In this document: positions 34,135-43,775 of the stretch, one piece after another
How the letters are laid out: each line of letters begins with the position of its first letter
Numbering within the stretch: position 1 is the stretch's first letter
DNA from: Streptomyces sp. NBC_01754
Lineage (GTDB): Bacteria; Actinomycetota; Actinomycetes; Streptomycetales; Streptomycetaceae
Direction: 5' to 3'
Length of the DNA: 64,000 bases
Assembly: GCF_035918015.1 (NCBI RefSeq)
Contig: NZ_CP109132.1
Span: 6,448,001 to 6,512,000 of the forward strand
Program-made: the position numbers and the translations under genes
The notes under the pieces: model-generated
Told to the model about the DNA's origin: nothing
The model's input: the letters and a program-made list of their open reading frames with translations, nothing else
The model's database searches: none

Positions 34135-34935
34135 ATGACCGCCGCAGCCGGGCACCACGTCGTGCCGTGTCAGCCCCCGTCCTCGGGCTCCCCGGGCCCC
34201 GCCGGTGACGAGGGGGCCTCCGGCGCCTCCTTCGACGGCCCGCCCGGCGGGGGGGCCGCAGGGGCGTCCGGGGCCGCGGGAGCTACGGGGGCCTCGGGAG
34301 TCGCCGCCGGTTCGCCCGGCGGTCCTTTCGGGGGCGCGTCCGGTGGTTCCTCGGGCGGCTCCTCGGGCAGGTCCCCGGGCAGTTCCTCCGGGAGCGACGG
34401 AACACCCCCCGGGGACCGGCGCCGGGTGTTCCGCCGCCGGCTGATCACCCTCACCATCATCGTGCTCCTCATCGGCATCCCGGCCGGCTACCTGGTGATC
34501 TCCGCGACGCAGAGCCGCCGTTCCGGGATGGACAAGGAGGCCGAGGCCTCGGCCCAGGGGCTGCGTGAGGACTGGCCTTCCGGGATGCAGCGCCGGATCT
34601 TCGAACTGCCGGTGCCGGGCAACGCGATCGGCGTCCAGTACTACGAGACGAACAACTGGAAGGTCAGCCGGATGTACCTGAAGTTCCGGACGACGTCCGC
34701 CGGTCTGGACCGCTTCCTGAGCGGTGTCGGCACCGGGCGGGCCGCGCTGGAGACGGGTGAGGTCACCATCAACGAGCGGGACATCAAGATCACCGGATGG
34801 GTCTTCGGGCCGGGTGTCGACTGGGCGGGCACCGTCCACCGGAACAAGAGCCCCCGGCCCACCCAGGACATCACCGTCAACATGACGGACCCGGCGGCCC
34901 CCGTCGTGTACGTGGTGTCCTCGGCCATCCCCTGA
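34135..34935 (+). CDS. Single-pass membrane protein of unknown function
   Basis: A 266-residue protein. Residues 1-95 are a Gly/Ser/Pro/Ala-rich, low-complexity cytoplasmic tail. One membrane segment (LITLTIIVLLIGIPAGYLVI) lies at about 102-121. The outer domain of about 145 residues has Trp and Tyr positions typical of a small beta fold (YYETNNWKVSRMYLKF, KITGWVFGPGVDW). No enzyme motif. Found after the ROK gene on the same strand with a 75-bp gap. Confidence 0.75.
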   Translation: MTAAAGHHVVPCQPPSSGSPGPAGDEGASGASFDGPPGGGAAGASGAAGATGASGVAAGSPGGPFGGASGGSSGGSSGRSPGSSSGSDGTPPGDRRRVFRRRLITLTIIVLLIGIPAGYLVISATQSRRSGMDKEAEASAQGLREDWPSGMQRRIFELPVPGNAIGVQYYETNNWKVSRMYLKFRTTSAGLDRFLSGVGTGRAALETGEVTINERDIKITGWVFGPGVDWAGTVHRNKSPRPTQDITVNMTDPAAPVVYVVSSAIP

Positions 34936-35002
34936 CGGACCCGGACAGCGGTCGGCTGAGGGTTCCGGGCGGTGATGTGACGGAGGGCGGGCGACCCGGC
35001 GC

Positions 35003-35353
35003 TCAGAGGTGGGAGAGGACGTTGACGACGTTCCCGTCGGGGTCCTTGAAGAAGAAGCGCCGTACGCCCCACTCCTCGTCCGCCGGGCCGTACACGATCT
35101 CCGTACCCGCCGAGAGGGCCGCCTCGTGGGCCGCGTCCACGTCCTCCACCTCGATGGAGGCCGAGGGGTTCACCGGGCCGGTGGGATCCTTGGTGATCAG
35201 GCTGACCTGCACGGAGTGGTCTGCGGGCGGGGCGAGTGTGGCGATCCAGCCGTGATTCATGATCACTTCCATCCCGGTGATCCGGGTGTGGGCGTCGACT
35301 GCGGCATCGAGATCACTCACCGTGAGCAGTGGCATCGCGCGGAGCACGGACAT
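35003..35353 (-). CDS. VOC (glyoxalase/bleomycin resistance) family protein
   Basis: A 116-residue vicinal oxygen chelate protein with two beta-alpha-beta-beta-beta units. Motifs LLTVSDLDAAVDAH, SASIEVEDVDAAHEAAL and FFFKDPDGNVVNVLSH are visible. Metal-dependent dioxygenase, glyoxalase or drug-binding role; not resolvable. Convergent with the preceding membrane protein. Confidence 0.85.
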   Translation of the reverse strand: MSVLRAMPLLTVSDLDAAVDAHTRITGMEVIMNHGWIATLAPPADHSVQVSLITKDPTGPVNPSASIEVEDVDAAHEAALSAGTEIVYGPADEEWGVRRFFFKDPDGNVVNVLSHL

Positions 35354-35584
35354 GTCCGGCAGCCTAGCCAGTGGATCAGATGGACGGGGCGCCTTTCCCC
35401 GAGCCGACCGACGTCCGCCGTGACCACCCGCGTGAACCGGGAGCCGCGCGTCGGCTCCCCTCGCGGGCCTCGCCGGCACCACCTCTTGTCCGCGTCCTCC
35501 TCCTGCTGAGATCGAACTCGGTGAGAGCTCTCCGGTGGCCCGGCCACAGACGGATCGAGACGCGCGGAGGGCGCGGGGCGGCTG

Positions 35585-37201
35585 TCAGCGCTGCCCCCTG
35601 CGGTCGCGGTGGGTCAGCCGGCTCTGGAGGTGGGACAGGGCGCCGCTGCGCTGCCGACGCAGAGCCGCCCGCGCGGCGTTGGCTCCGGGGGCGCCGTGGA
35701 CGCCCCCGCCCGGGTGCGCGGAGGCGGAAGCGAGGTAGAGCCCGGGGACGGGAGTCTCGGGGCGGCCGCTGCCGGGGGTGGGGCGGAAGACCAGCTGCTG
35801 GTGCATGGCCGTGGTGCCGCCGTTGATGGCACCGCCGTGGAGGTTGGCGTCCATGCTCTCCAGCGTGGGCGGGGCCAGGACGCGCCGGGCCCTGACGAGG
35901 CCGCGGAATCCGGGTGCGTAGCGCTCCACCTGTGCCTCGACCCGGTCCGCCATCGTCTCCTGCTCCCGTGCGTCCCACGAACCGGTCAGCCCGGCGTCCC
36001 CGGCGTCCCCCCGCACCCGGTGCGGTACGTGTGTGTAGGCCCAGGCGGACTCCGTTCCCAGGGGCGAGCGGCTGGGGTCGGTGGTCGTCATCTGGCCGAA
36101 GAGGGCGAAGGGCTCGTCGGGGACGAGGCCCATGGCGATCTGCGCGGCGAAGCGGGTGAGCCCGTCCACGCCGTCCGCGAGGTGGACGGTTCCCGCCTGC
36201 GTGGCCTCCGGGCAGGTCCAGGGCACCGGGCCGTTCAGCGCCCAGTCGACCTTGAAGGTGGCGAAGTCCCACTGGAATCGCCTCAGATCGGCGAGCAGCC
36301 GCCCGGGGAGGTGCCGTTCGGCCACCAGGGAGCCGTAGAGAGCGGGCGCCGACACATCGGCCAGGACCGCCCTGCGAGCCACTACCGCCTCGCCGCCCGC
36401 GGTGCGGACGCCGACGGCCCGGCCGCCGCGGACGACGACCGAAGTGACCTGTTCCCCGCAGCGGACGGCCCCGCCGCGTCGTGCCAGCCGACGGACGAGA
36501 GCGGCGGTGAGCGCCCCGGCGCCCCCGGTGGGAACGGGGAACCCGTAGGTCTGGCCGAGCATGGACATGAGCCAGCCGAAGCCGCCGCTGCCCGCCGCCT
36601 CCGGCGAGAGGTCCGCGTGCAGGGCGTTGCCCGCGAGCAGCAGCCTGCCGCCCTCACCGCGGAACTCCTCCTCTCCCAGACGCCGCACCGGCAGCACCAT
36701 CGTCCGGGCCAGTCGCAGCCCGCCCCCCGCACGCAGCCGCATCGCCAGCCGGACCCCGGCGCGGACCGGGGGGAGCGGTGTGAACAGGGCGTCGAGGATG
36801 CCGGGCCGAAGCGTCTCCCAGACCTCCCGCAGCTCCTTCCACGCGGCCCCGTCCCCGGGGGCGAACACCTCCAGGCTCGCGGCCGTCTCCTCCAGGTCAC
36901 GGCTGAGGACGGCACAGCGGCCGTCCCGCAGGGGATGGGCGAGCACCTTCGGGGCGTGGCTCCAGCCCAGCCCCTCCCGTTCCAGACACAGGCCGGCCAG
37001 GACCGGGGAGGCGGCGGCCAGGGGATAGAAGGCGCTGAAGAGGTCGCTGGCGAACTCGGGGTCGACGCCCCGGTCGTGCCGGACCGCTCCTCCCGGCTCG
37101 TCCTGGGCCTCCAGGACCTCCACGCTCCAGCCCGCGTCGGCCAGGAGGTTCGCCGCGACCAGCCCGTTGGGGCCCGCCCCGATCACTACAGCGTCCGGCA
37201 T
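35585..37201 (-). CDS. FAD-dependent oxidoreductase, phytoene desaturase-like
   Basis: A 538-residue flavoprotein. N-terminal dinucleotide motif VVIGAGPNGLVAANLLADAG with Glu at the end of the second strand (VEVLEAQDEPGG). Typical CrtI-like segments are FPVPTGGAGALTAALVRRL and the C-terminal GLYLASASAHPGGGVHGAPG. Belongs to the desaturase/isomerase/amine-oxidase superfamily often annotated as NAD(P)/FAD oxidoreductase; no carotenoid genes are nearby. A coiled polyketide/lipid substrate role is possible. Followed upstream on the same strand by an SRPBCC gene 70 bp away, likely cotranscribed. Confidence 0.88.
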   Translation of the reverse strand: MPDAVVIGAGPNGLVAANLLADAGWSVEVLEAQDEPGGAVRHDRGVDPEFASDLFSAFYPLAAASPVLAGLCLEREGLGWSHAPKVLAHPLRDGRCAVLSRDLEETAASLEVFAPGDGAAWKELREVWETLRPGILDALFTPLPPVRAGVRLAMRLRAGGGLRLARTMVLPVRRLGEEEFRGEGGRLLLAGNALHADLSPEAAGSGGFGWLMSMLGQTYGFPVPTGGAGALTAALVRRLARRGGAVRCGEQVTSVVVRGGRAVGVRTAGGEAVVARRAVLADVSAPALYGSLVAERHLPGRLLADLRRFQWDFATFKVDWALNGPVPWTCPEATQAGTVHLADGVDGLTRFAAQIAMGLVPDEPFALFGQMTTTDPSRSPLGTESAWAYTHVPHRVRGDAGDAGLTGSWDAREQETMADRVEAQVERYAPGFRGLVRARRVLAPPTLESMDANLHGGAINGGTTAMHQQLVFRPTPGSGRPETPVPGLYLASASAHPGGGVHGAPGANAARAALRRQRSGALSHLQSRLTHRDRRGQR

Positions 37202-37271
37202 GGTTCGCTCCCGGCTCGGTGGGTGGTGCCGCGCTCGGTGGAGCGGCTGTGTCCAGGTCTCGGTACCGGGG

Positions 37272-37751
37272 TCAGGCCCTGTGCGGTCGCGGCCGCACGG
37301 GAGAGGTACGGGCCGGGCCTTGGTCCCCCTCGCACAGCCGGGCGAGGCGGCCCAGCATCGCGCGGTTGCGTACTTGCTGCGCCAGCTCCAGGAGGCCGTT
37401 GTGCAGGGCGCCGCCCGCACCGCGCAACGGGTGTTCGTCGAAAAGGACCAGTGTGTGCTCACCCCAGGGCCGCAGCTCCATGGCGATCCTCGCGGTCCCG
37501 AGCGGTCCGCTGTCCGCCTCCAGTTCGAGGACGGTGATCGGCTCGCAGCAGCGTACGACGGTCCGGTTGTGCAGGGTGAACGGCCCGATCCTGATCTCGT
37601 AGCGGAGGGCCGACCCCAGCTCCGGCCAGTGCCCCTCGTCCAGCTCGGCCCGTGAGGTGCCGACGACCCAGTCCCCGTACCGTTCGACGTCGGACAGGAC
37701 CTCCCAGACGTCGGCGGGAGACTTCCTGATCAACCGGTGCCGTACGGCCAT
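37272..37751 (-). CDS. SRPBCC family ligand-binding protein
   Basis: A 159-residue START-like protein. MAVRHRLIRKSPADVWEVLS and YGDWVVGTSRAELDEG give the entry helix and first strands; VLFDEHPLRGAGG and a long C-terminal helix close the cavity. Polyketide cyclase/lipid-transport type. It is first in the transcript with the flavoprotein, and divergent from the SDR gene, which suggests a shared small-molecule pathway. Confidence 0.85.
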   Translation of the reverse strand: MAVRHRLIRKSPADVWEVLSDVERYGDWVVGTSRAELDEGHWPELGSALRYEIRIGPFTLHNRTVVRCCEPITVLELEADSGPLGTARIAMELRPWGEHTLVLFDEHPLRGAGGALHNGLLELAQQVRNRAMLGRLARLCEGDQGPARTSPVRPRPHRA

Positions 37752-37934
37752 GCGTTCCTCCGTCGTCCGAAGTGTCGCGTCCCTCGGCGCGCCTTTCCAC
37801 GCTAGGCCCGGGCGCGCCTTCCCGCGCGGGGACGGCAGCCGTCCCCGCGCCGCCGGCCGGCTGCCGGAGCGCGGCCCGCCGGGGATCGGGGCATCCTGGA
37901 CAGACGCCGGCCTGTCCCGCTGTGTGGAGGTGCC

Positions 37935-38840
37935 ATGTCCGTCGCGAGTCCCCTGACCGGCCGTACGGCGGTCGTGACCGGAGCCGCCCGCGGTCTCGGC
38001 GCCGACATGGCCCAGGCGCTGGTGCGGCGCGGCGCCCGGGTGGCGCTGCTGGGACTGGAGGAGGGGGAGCTGGCGAGGACGGCGGCCGAACTGCCCGAAG
38101 GGGCCGCCCACTGGTGGGCCGTCGATGTGAGCGATGCCGACGCGATGGAGGAGAAGGCCGCGAGGGTGCGGTCCCGGTTCGGCTCTCCCTCGGTGGTGAT
38201 CGGTAACGCGGGCATCGCCGAGTCCGGCACGTTCCTGGACTCGGATCCGCGTCTGTGGCGGCGGGTCGTCGAGGTCAACCTGGTGGGCAGCGCGGTGACG
38301 GCACGCGCCTTCCTGCCCGACCTGCTCCGCACCCGGGGCTACTACCTCCAGGTCTCTTCCCTCGCAGCGCTCGCGCCCGCACCGCTCATGAGCGCCTACT
38401 GCTCCTCGAAATCGGGTGCCGAGTCCTTCGCACAGGTGCTGCGAACGGAAGTGGCGCACCGGGGAGTGGGCGTGGGCGTGGCCTATCTGAGCTGGGCGGA
38501 CACCGACATGATCCGGGCCGGCGACACGACCACCGCCCTGCGTGCGCTGCGATCGGCACTGCCGTGGCCGGCCTCACGCGCCTACCCGGCCCCGGAGGTC
38601 GCGGAACGTCTGGTGCGCGGCGTCGAACGCCGTTCCGCCGCCGTCCACGCCCAGCAGTGGGTGCGCGGGGTGCGGCTCGCGCGTCCTCTGCTGCCGCCGT
38701 TGGTCGCGCTCCGCTCCCGGCGGATGATGCGGCATCTGGAGAAGGACGGAGGTGTCGCGGCCACCGGGCCCCTGGGCGAGGGCGGCGAGGCGGCGGTGGA
38801 CGCGACGGCCGCGGTGCCCACTTCGGATACACGGTCGTGA
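37935..38840 (+). CDS. Short-chain dehydrogenase/reductase
   Basis: A 301-residue SDR. Cofactor motif VVTGAARGLGADMAQ, NAG motif IGNAGIAESG, catalytic Ser in LQVSSLAALAPAP and the Y-x-x-x-K pair in SAYCSSKSGAESF. A C-terminal extension of about 60 residues is Arg-rich. Only 34 bp separate it from the zinc alcohol dehydrogenase, so they are an operon. Confidence 0.92.
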   Translation: MSVASPLTGRTAVVTGAARGLGADMAQALVRRGARVALLGLEEGELARTAAELPEGAAHWWAVDVSDADAMEEKAARVRSRFGSPSVVIGNAGIAESGTFLDSDPRLWRRVVEVNLVGSAVTARAFLPDLLRTRGYYLQVSSLAALAPAPLMSAYCSSKSGAESFAQVLRTEVAHRGVGVGVAYLSWADTDMIRAGDTTTALRALRSALPWPASRAYPAPEVAERLVRGVERRSAAVHAQQWVRGVRLARPLLPPLVALRSRRMMRHLEKDGGVAATGPLGEGGEAAVDATAAVPTSDTRS

Positions 38841-38874
38841 ACGTCACCCGACGAAGGACGAGGAGGCGGACAGT

Positions 38875-40059
38875 ATGCGTGCTCTGACCTGGCAGGGCCG
38901 GCGGGACGTCCGGACGGAGACGGTCCCGGACCCGGTGATCGAACACCCCGACGACGTGATCGTGCGGATCACCTCCACCGGAATCTGCGGCTCCGACCTG
39001 CACCTGTACGAAGTCCTCGGGCCGTTCCTGGATCCTGGGGACATCCTGGGGCACGAGGCCATGGGCGTCGTCGAGGAGGCAGGCTCCCAGGTACGCGCCC
39101 TCGCCCCCGGGGACCGGGTCGTCATCCCGTTCAACGTCTCGTGCGGCACCTGCTTCATGTGCTCCCGGGGCCTGCACTCGCAGTGCGAGACGACGCAGGT
39201 GCGGGCGTACGGCTCCGGCGCCGCCCTGTTCGGCTACACCAAGCTGTACGGGCAGGTGCCGGGCGGGCAGGCCGAGTACCTGCGCGTGCCGTACGGCAAC
39301 ACCCTGCCCGTCAAGGTGCCCGAGGGGCCGCCCGACGACCGGTTCGTCTACCTCTCCGACGTGCTGCCGACCGCCTGGCAGGCGGTGGAGTACGCGGCGG
39401 TACCGCCCGGCGGCTCGCTCACCGTGCTCGGGCTCGGCCCGATCGGCGACATGGCCACGCGTATCGCCCAGCACCGGGGCGCGGGCCTCGTCATCGGTGT
39501 GGACCTCGTGAACGAGCGCCTCGATCGCGCCTCGGCGCACGGTGTGACCTGCCTGGACCTGCGACGGCACGAGAAGGACCTCGGGGACGCGGTGCGCGAA
39601 CTGACCGGCGGGCGCGGCACCGACGCGGTGATCGACGCGGTCGGCATGGAGGCGCACGGCAACCCGGTGACCAAGGCCGCCCAGTGGGCGACCGGACTGC
39701 TGCCCGACGCGGTGGCCCAGCCGTTCATGCGGAAGGCGGGCCTGGACCGGCTCGGCGCGCTCTACGCGGCCATCGACCTCGTACGGCGTGGCGGTACCGT
39801 CTCGCTCTCCGGGGTGTACGGCGGGGCCCTCGACCCCCTGCCGTTGCTGCGCATGTTCGACAAGCAGCTCCAGTTCCGGATGGGCCAGGCGAACGTGCTG
39901 CGCTGGGTGCCGGAGATTCTGCCCCTGCTCACGGACGAAGACATCCTCGGCGTGGACGGATTCGCCACTCACCACCTGCCGCTGGAGGAGGCGCCACAGG
40001 CGTACACGGCCTTCCAGGCGAAGCGGGACGGCATGATCAAAACACTGCTGCGCCCCTGA
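38875..40059 (+). CDS. Zinc-dependent alcohol dehydrogenase
   Basis: A 394-residue MDR-family dehydrogenase related to formaldehyde dehydrogenases. Catalytic zinc motif GICGSDLHLYE and GHEAMGVVEEAG; structural zinc cysteines in CGTCFMCSRGLHSQCE; NAD motif VLGLGPIGDMATRIA. ATG with AGGAGG seven bases upstream. A strong terminator follows. Substrate unknown; partner of the SDR upstream. Confidence 0.93.
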   Translation: MRALTWQGRRDVRTETVPDPVIEHPDDVIVRITSTGICGSDLHLYEVLGPFLDPGDILGHEAMGVVEEAGSQVRALAPGDRVVIPFNVSCGTCFMCSRGLHSQCETTQVRAYGSGAALFGYTKLYGQVPGGQAEYLRVPYGNTLPVKVPEGPPDDRFVYLSDVLPTAWQAVEYAAVPPGGSLTVLGLGPIGDMATRIAQHRGAGLVIGVDLVNERLDRASAHGVTCLDLRRHEKDLGDAVRELTGGRGTDAVIDAVGMEAHGNPVTKAAQWATGLLPDAVAQPFMRKAGLDRLGALYAAIDLVRRGGTVSLSGVYGGALDPLPLLRMFDKQLQFRMGQANVLRWVPEILPLLTDEDILGVDGFATHHLPLEEAPQAYTAFQAKRDGMIKTLLRP

Positions 40060-40110
40060 ACCGAAGACCGGTACCCGGCGAGCGAGAAGAGTGGTCCGCG
40101 GACGGAATCC

Positions 40111-40156
40111 GGGCCGGAAGCCCGGACCGCCTCTGAGCGGCCCGGGCTTCCGGCCC
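40111..40156. terminator. Bidirectional hairpin terminator
   Basis: A 15-bp perfect stem, 40111-40125 with 40142-40156 (GGGCCGGAAGCCCGG paired with CCGGGCTTCCGGCCC), between the convergent dehydrogenase and FG-GAP genes. Confidence 0.8.
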
Positions 40157-40168
40157 GTCGGAAGGGCG

Positions 40169-43100
40169 TCAGCCCAAGGCCTTGACGTCACCCCAGCCGC
40201 CGGAGATCACGGTCATGGCCGGGGGGTTGGTGCTGGTGGTGGAGGGGTGGTAGACCTTCACCGATCCGTCGGCGGCGAAGCGCGCCCACAGGTCGGGGAT
40301 CCCGTCGCCGTTGACGTCCGGGACACCGATGACGGTGTCGATGTCGGCGGCGCTCCAGGACGTGCCGTACGGGGTGTCCTTGGCCTCCCGTGAGGCAGCG
40401 GCCGTCTTCAGGGAGCCCAGGTCCACGCTGCCGGCGACCGGGCCCGGCTTGCCGTGCCGGATGTACATGTTCCCGTTGGAGGTGTTCCGCCAGAGGAGGT
40501 CGGGGGTGCCGTCCAGGTCGACGTCGGCGACGTTGACGATGTCGCGTACCGCCCAGGCGTCGGGGTTCATCCGGATCGCCTCCTGGAACGTGCCGCCGGT
40601 GTAGCCGAGCAGCGCCCAGAAGGTGTCACCGGTACGCACGAAGACCTCGGGCCGCTGGTCGCCGGTGATGTCGCCGACGGCCTTGATCTGGACCCAGCTC
40701 GCCGGGTCCGGTGCGCCTGCGGGCAGGCGGATCTCCAGACGCCTGCCGACGTCGAAGCTGCCGTGGCCGTCGCCCGGGTAGAGCCAGAACCTGCCGTCGG
40801 GCGTCCGCGCGAACAGGTCGGTGAGGCCGTCACCGGGATAGGCGTCGGCGTGGTGGGTGATCAGCGCGGCCTTGTCGGTGGCGGGGTCGTACCAGTGGCC
40901 CTTGGGGTTCAGTTTCCCGTCGGAGGTGTAGCCGGCGGCGAGGGAGGCGTACAGGTCACCGTCGGGCAGTCCGGAGTAGGTGCGGAGGTTGCCGGCGGCG
41001 TTGATGATGAGCAGGTCGGCCCGCCCGTCGCCGTTGAGGTCACCGGGGGCGTCCGCGGTGTCCCTCGGCAGCACGTAGAAGGCGTAGTCGGTGGACTCCT
41101 TCGACTTGTTGCCGACCGCGTTGTGGGCGTAGACCCGCATGCTGTGGGATCCGGCGCCGGGCGGGGCCACGGTGAGGGTGAGTACGCCGACGGAGTTACC
41201 GGATCCGTCGGTGGTGAGGGTGGCGGGCTTCTCCGTGTACGCGGCGCCGTCGAGCATGTAGGAGAACTTGGTGGCGCCGGGGGAGCTGATGGTGAAGACG
41301 CCGCTTTCACCGAACTTCTTCTTCGACCAGGTCAGGCCGTCCGCAGTGGCCTCGGGGAAGTCCACGCTGGTCACGTCGGGCGCGGGCGGCGCGGAGCCGT
41401 CGACGGTGAACTGGCAGGCCTGGTCGCCGGGCGGGAAGTAGGTGGAGACGGCGCCCGCGCTGTCCTCCGAGCGGACGTCCCATTTGTAGGTGGTCTTGTC
41501 GGCGAGGCTGCTGGACGGGATCGTCAGCGTCGCCTTGCCGCCGCTGTCGGGGGTGACCAGGGTGCCCGCGGGTGCGCTGGAACCCGACTTCCACCAGCGG
41601 AAGCGCAGTTTGGAGAGGTTCTTGTCCGGGTCGGTCGCGGTCGCGGAAAGCACGATGTTCGTCTTGGCGACGGGGCGGCTGGACGGGGCGGCCAGGCAGG
41701 CGCCGCCCGGGGTGGTGGTGCCGCCGGTCGGCTCGTTGGGCTTGCGGTTGTAGTCCACCTCGAGGGCGGCCGACGTGGCACGGAACTTGCGCCAGGTCCA
41801 GGTGCTGGCCTCGTTGTTGGCCTGCATGCCCAGGGTGAGGGTCGACGCGCCGGTGTCGGCCGCGTACTGGGCACCGGCCTTCACGTTCCACATCACGTAC
41901 GCGTCGGCACAGGAGCTGCCGTAGCCGTGGGCGAACGACTTCGACTGCAGCAGCGACGACCAGCTCGGCTGCTTCTTCCAGGTGGTGCCCGAGGAGATCG
42001 CCCCGGTGCGGTACAGATGGAACTGCCGGGTCTCGCACGACCACGAGTGGTTGTTGAGCACCTTGAACTGCGCCTTGGTGACGGTGGCGCCCTTGAGGCT
42101 GCTGGAGAAGCCCATTCTCCAGAACGAGCGTGCCAGACCCTTGGTGTCGCTCTCGTAGCCGACGCGGGCGTCGGAGGTGCCGGAGTTGAAGTTGGTGCCG
42201 TTGTAGAAACTGGTGTTCGGGTACGGCTTGTAGGCGACCGTCCACGCCTTCCAGCCGGGCTTGATCGACGGGTCGACGAAGAGGGGATAGCGGACGTCGT
42301 CGCTCCGCAGCAGACCGGTGCCGAGCACGTCCAGGCTGAGGCGGACCCCGTTGCCGTCGTCGTCCAGGGCGGTCCGCAGCGGGCTGCTCCGCGCGCCGGG
42401 TTCGATGCCGCTCAGTCCGGAGAGTGTCAGCACGTCCCCGGCGGTGCCGGTAGCGGTGCGCACCTCGCTGCCGGGCTCGAGGTCAGGGTCCCGGCCCGAG
42501 GAGTCCCAGGCGAACGGGGTGGGCACCGAACCGATCTCCCTGCCCTTCTTCGAGTCCATCACACGGACCGTGTCGGTCGTGGGGTCGTGCTCGAACTGGG
42601 CCGTCTCGGACCGCAGTCCGAAGGTGAGGACCTCCAGGTCCTTGTTCTGCGCGGCCTCGGGCGTCTTGACGACCATCAACTGGGCGAAGCCGCCCTCCTC
42701 GCGGGCGACCAGCAGCATGTCGACGCCCGGAAAGACCTCCTGGTACAGCGCCCGTGGGCCGTCGAGCACCGGTTCGGGCAGCGGCTCGGGCCAGGTGTAG
42801 GCCACGGTGTGACCCTCCAGCTCGACCTCGGCCAGGACGCTGTACCCGGCCTCCGGAGTGGACCGGGGCGAGTCGCGGCCGGCGCGCTCGGGGCGGACGC
42901 CGGCCGAGAAGCGGACAGGGATCACGGCGTTCACCGGGGTGACGCCGTCCTCGGTGCGGCGCAGATCCGTGTCGATGTCCGCCCACTCGCCGTCGGCGTT
43001 CCGCGCCCGCTGCGCGGTGGCGTTGATCTGCTGACGCATCTTCCCGTCAGGCAGCGCCCAGGTGAGGGTGGTGGCGGTGGTGGCCGCCTCGACGAGGACC

Positions 43101-43336
43101 TTCTTGCCGGTGCGGTGGGCCGCGGCGATCGCCTCGGCCTCGGTCCGGGGGCGGTCACCAGCCGGTGACGCCTTCGTGCTGCCTCCACGGGCCTGTGACG
43201 CGGCGTCCTCTTCGCCGGTCCAGCCGGTGAACCACGGGAGCAGGGACGCGGTGAGCACGGCCACGAGCAGGCCGAGGGTGACGGACAGCCGCGTGCGGCT
43301 GCGCACGAGCGGTCTGAGCAGGCGTGGCACGGTCAC
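40169..43336 (-). CDS. Large secreted DNRLRE domain protein with FG-GAP repeats
   Basis: A protein of about 1055 residues from the GTG at 43336, which has GGAGAAG five bases upstream; an ATG at 43378 would add 14 residues but lacks a ribosome site. Signal/anchor segment LSVTLGLLVAVLTASLLPWF near the start. Then a wall-associated N-terminal region, a DNRLRE-type region at about 360-530 (SFWRMGFSSSLKGATVTKAQ), Ig-like linkers, and at least five FG-GAP/VCBS repeats at the C-terminus (DLNGDGRADLLIINAAGN, DVDLDGTPDLLWRNT, DVNGDGIPDLWARF). The repeats form a calcium-binding propeller. It is divergent from the RHS toxin and probably shares its control and cell-surface role. Confidence 0.88.
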   Translation of the reverse strand: MTVPRLLRPLVRSRTRLSVTLGLLVAVLTASLLPWFTGWTGEEDAASQARGGSTKASPAGDRPRTEAEAIAAAHRTGKKVLVEAATTATTLTWALPDGKMRQQINATAQRARNADGEWADIDTDLRRTEDGVTPVNAVIPVRFSAGVRPERAGRDSPRSTPEAGYSVLAEVELEGHTVAYTWPEPLPEPVLDGPRALYQEVFPGVDMLLVAREEGGFAQLMVVKTPEAAQNKDLEVLTFGLRSETAQFEHDPTTDTVRVMDSKKGREIGSVPTPFAWDSSGRDPDLEPGSEVRTATGTAGDVLTLSGLSGIEPGARSSPLRTALDDDGNGVRLSLDVLGTGLLRSDDVRYPLFVDPSIKPGWKAWTVAYKPYPNTSFYNGTNFNSGTSDARVGYESDTKGLARSFWRMGFSSSLKGATVTKAQFKVLNNHSWSCETRQFHLYRTGAISSGTTWKKQPSWSSLLQSKSFAHGYGSSCADAYVMWNVKAGAQYAADTGASTLTLGMQANNEASTWTWRKFRATSAALEVDYNRKPNEPTGGTTTPGGACLAAPSSRPVAKTNIVLSATATDPDKNLSKLRFRWWKSGSSAPAGTLVTPDSGGKATLTIPSSSLADKTTYKWDVRSEDSAGAVSTYFPPGDQACQFTVDGSAPPAPDVTSVDFPEATADGLTWSKKKFGESGVFTISSPGATKFSYMLDGAAYTEKPATLTTDGSGNSVGVLTLTVAPPGAGSHSMRVYAHNAVGNKSKESTDYAFYVLPRDTADAPGDLNGDGRADLLIINAAGNLRTYSGLPDGDLYASLAAGYTSDGKLNPKGHWYDPATDKAALITHHADAYPGDGLTDLFARTPDGRFWLYPGDGHGSFDVGRRLEIRLPAGAPDPASWVQIKAVGDITGDQRPEVFVRTGDTFWALLGYTGGTFQEAIRMNPDAWAVRDIVNVADVDLDGTPDLLWRNTSNGNMYIRHGKPGPVAGSVDLGSLKTAAASREAKDTPYGTSWSAADIDTVIGVPDVNGDGIPDLWARFAADGSVKVYHPSTTSTNPPAMTVISGGWGDVKALG

Positions 43337-43378
43337 TGAGCTTCTCCGAGGGGACCGGACGGATGGGCGGGACGACAT

Positions 43379-43775
43379 GTCTGGTCCCGCTCTAGCTCTA
43401 CGGACCGCGGGATGCAGGCGCCCGCACGATCGCATGTGATCGAGTCAACTGCCCAAAAAATATAACTTATTGTTTTGTGATCGAAACTCAGCGTGACGGA
43501 GGTCAAGGGGTGGATCTTCGCGCATCGATGGGTTTTCTGTGAGAAATGCCCTGACGCGCACTGACTTGTGCGAAAAATCGCCTTCCGTCTCGTGGGTGGG
43601 TCCAGGGGCGTTTTTTCTTGTGACCGAGATCACTTGGGGTGCCTTTCGGTTACACAGCGTTCCTTGATCATTCTATGGACTTCCTGTGAAGATCTCCGGC
43701 GCGCGGGCCCAAGTCGGGTGCGTCGCTTGGCGTTTGCAATGTCCGCTGTCCTTTGCGCAAGGTGGGAGTCGACGC
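43379..43775. promoter_or_regulatory. Divergent control region of the FG-GAP and RHS genes
   Basis: The most AT-rich stretch of the window (AAAAAATATAACTTATTG at 43455-43472). It has a Crp-like TGTGACCGAGATCACT at 43619-43634 and two related TGTGATCGA elements at 43435-43443 and 43476-43484. Divergent promoters must lie here. Which regulator binds is unknown; the Crp suggestion rests on the TGTGA-N6-TCAC pattern only. Confidence 0.5.

Noticed and set aside
36540..37201. Carotenoid biosynthesis cluster suggested by the phytoene-desaturase-like protein
   Set aside because: No phytoene synthase, geranylgeranyl diphosphate synthase or cyclase is nearby; only the superfamily is supported.
40454..43168. 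Long plus-strand open frame of about 900 codons opposite the FG-GAP gene
   Set aside because: Antisense shadow; the minus-strand protein has clear signal, DNRLRE and FG-GAP features.
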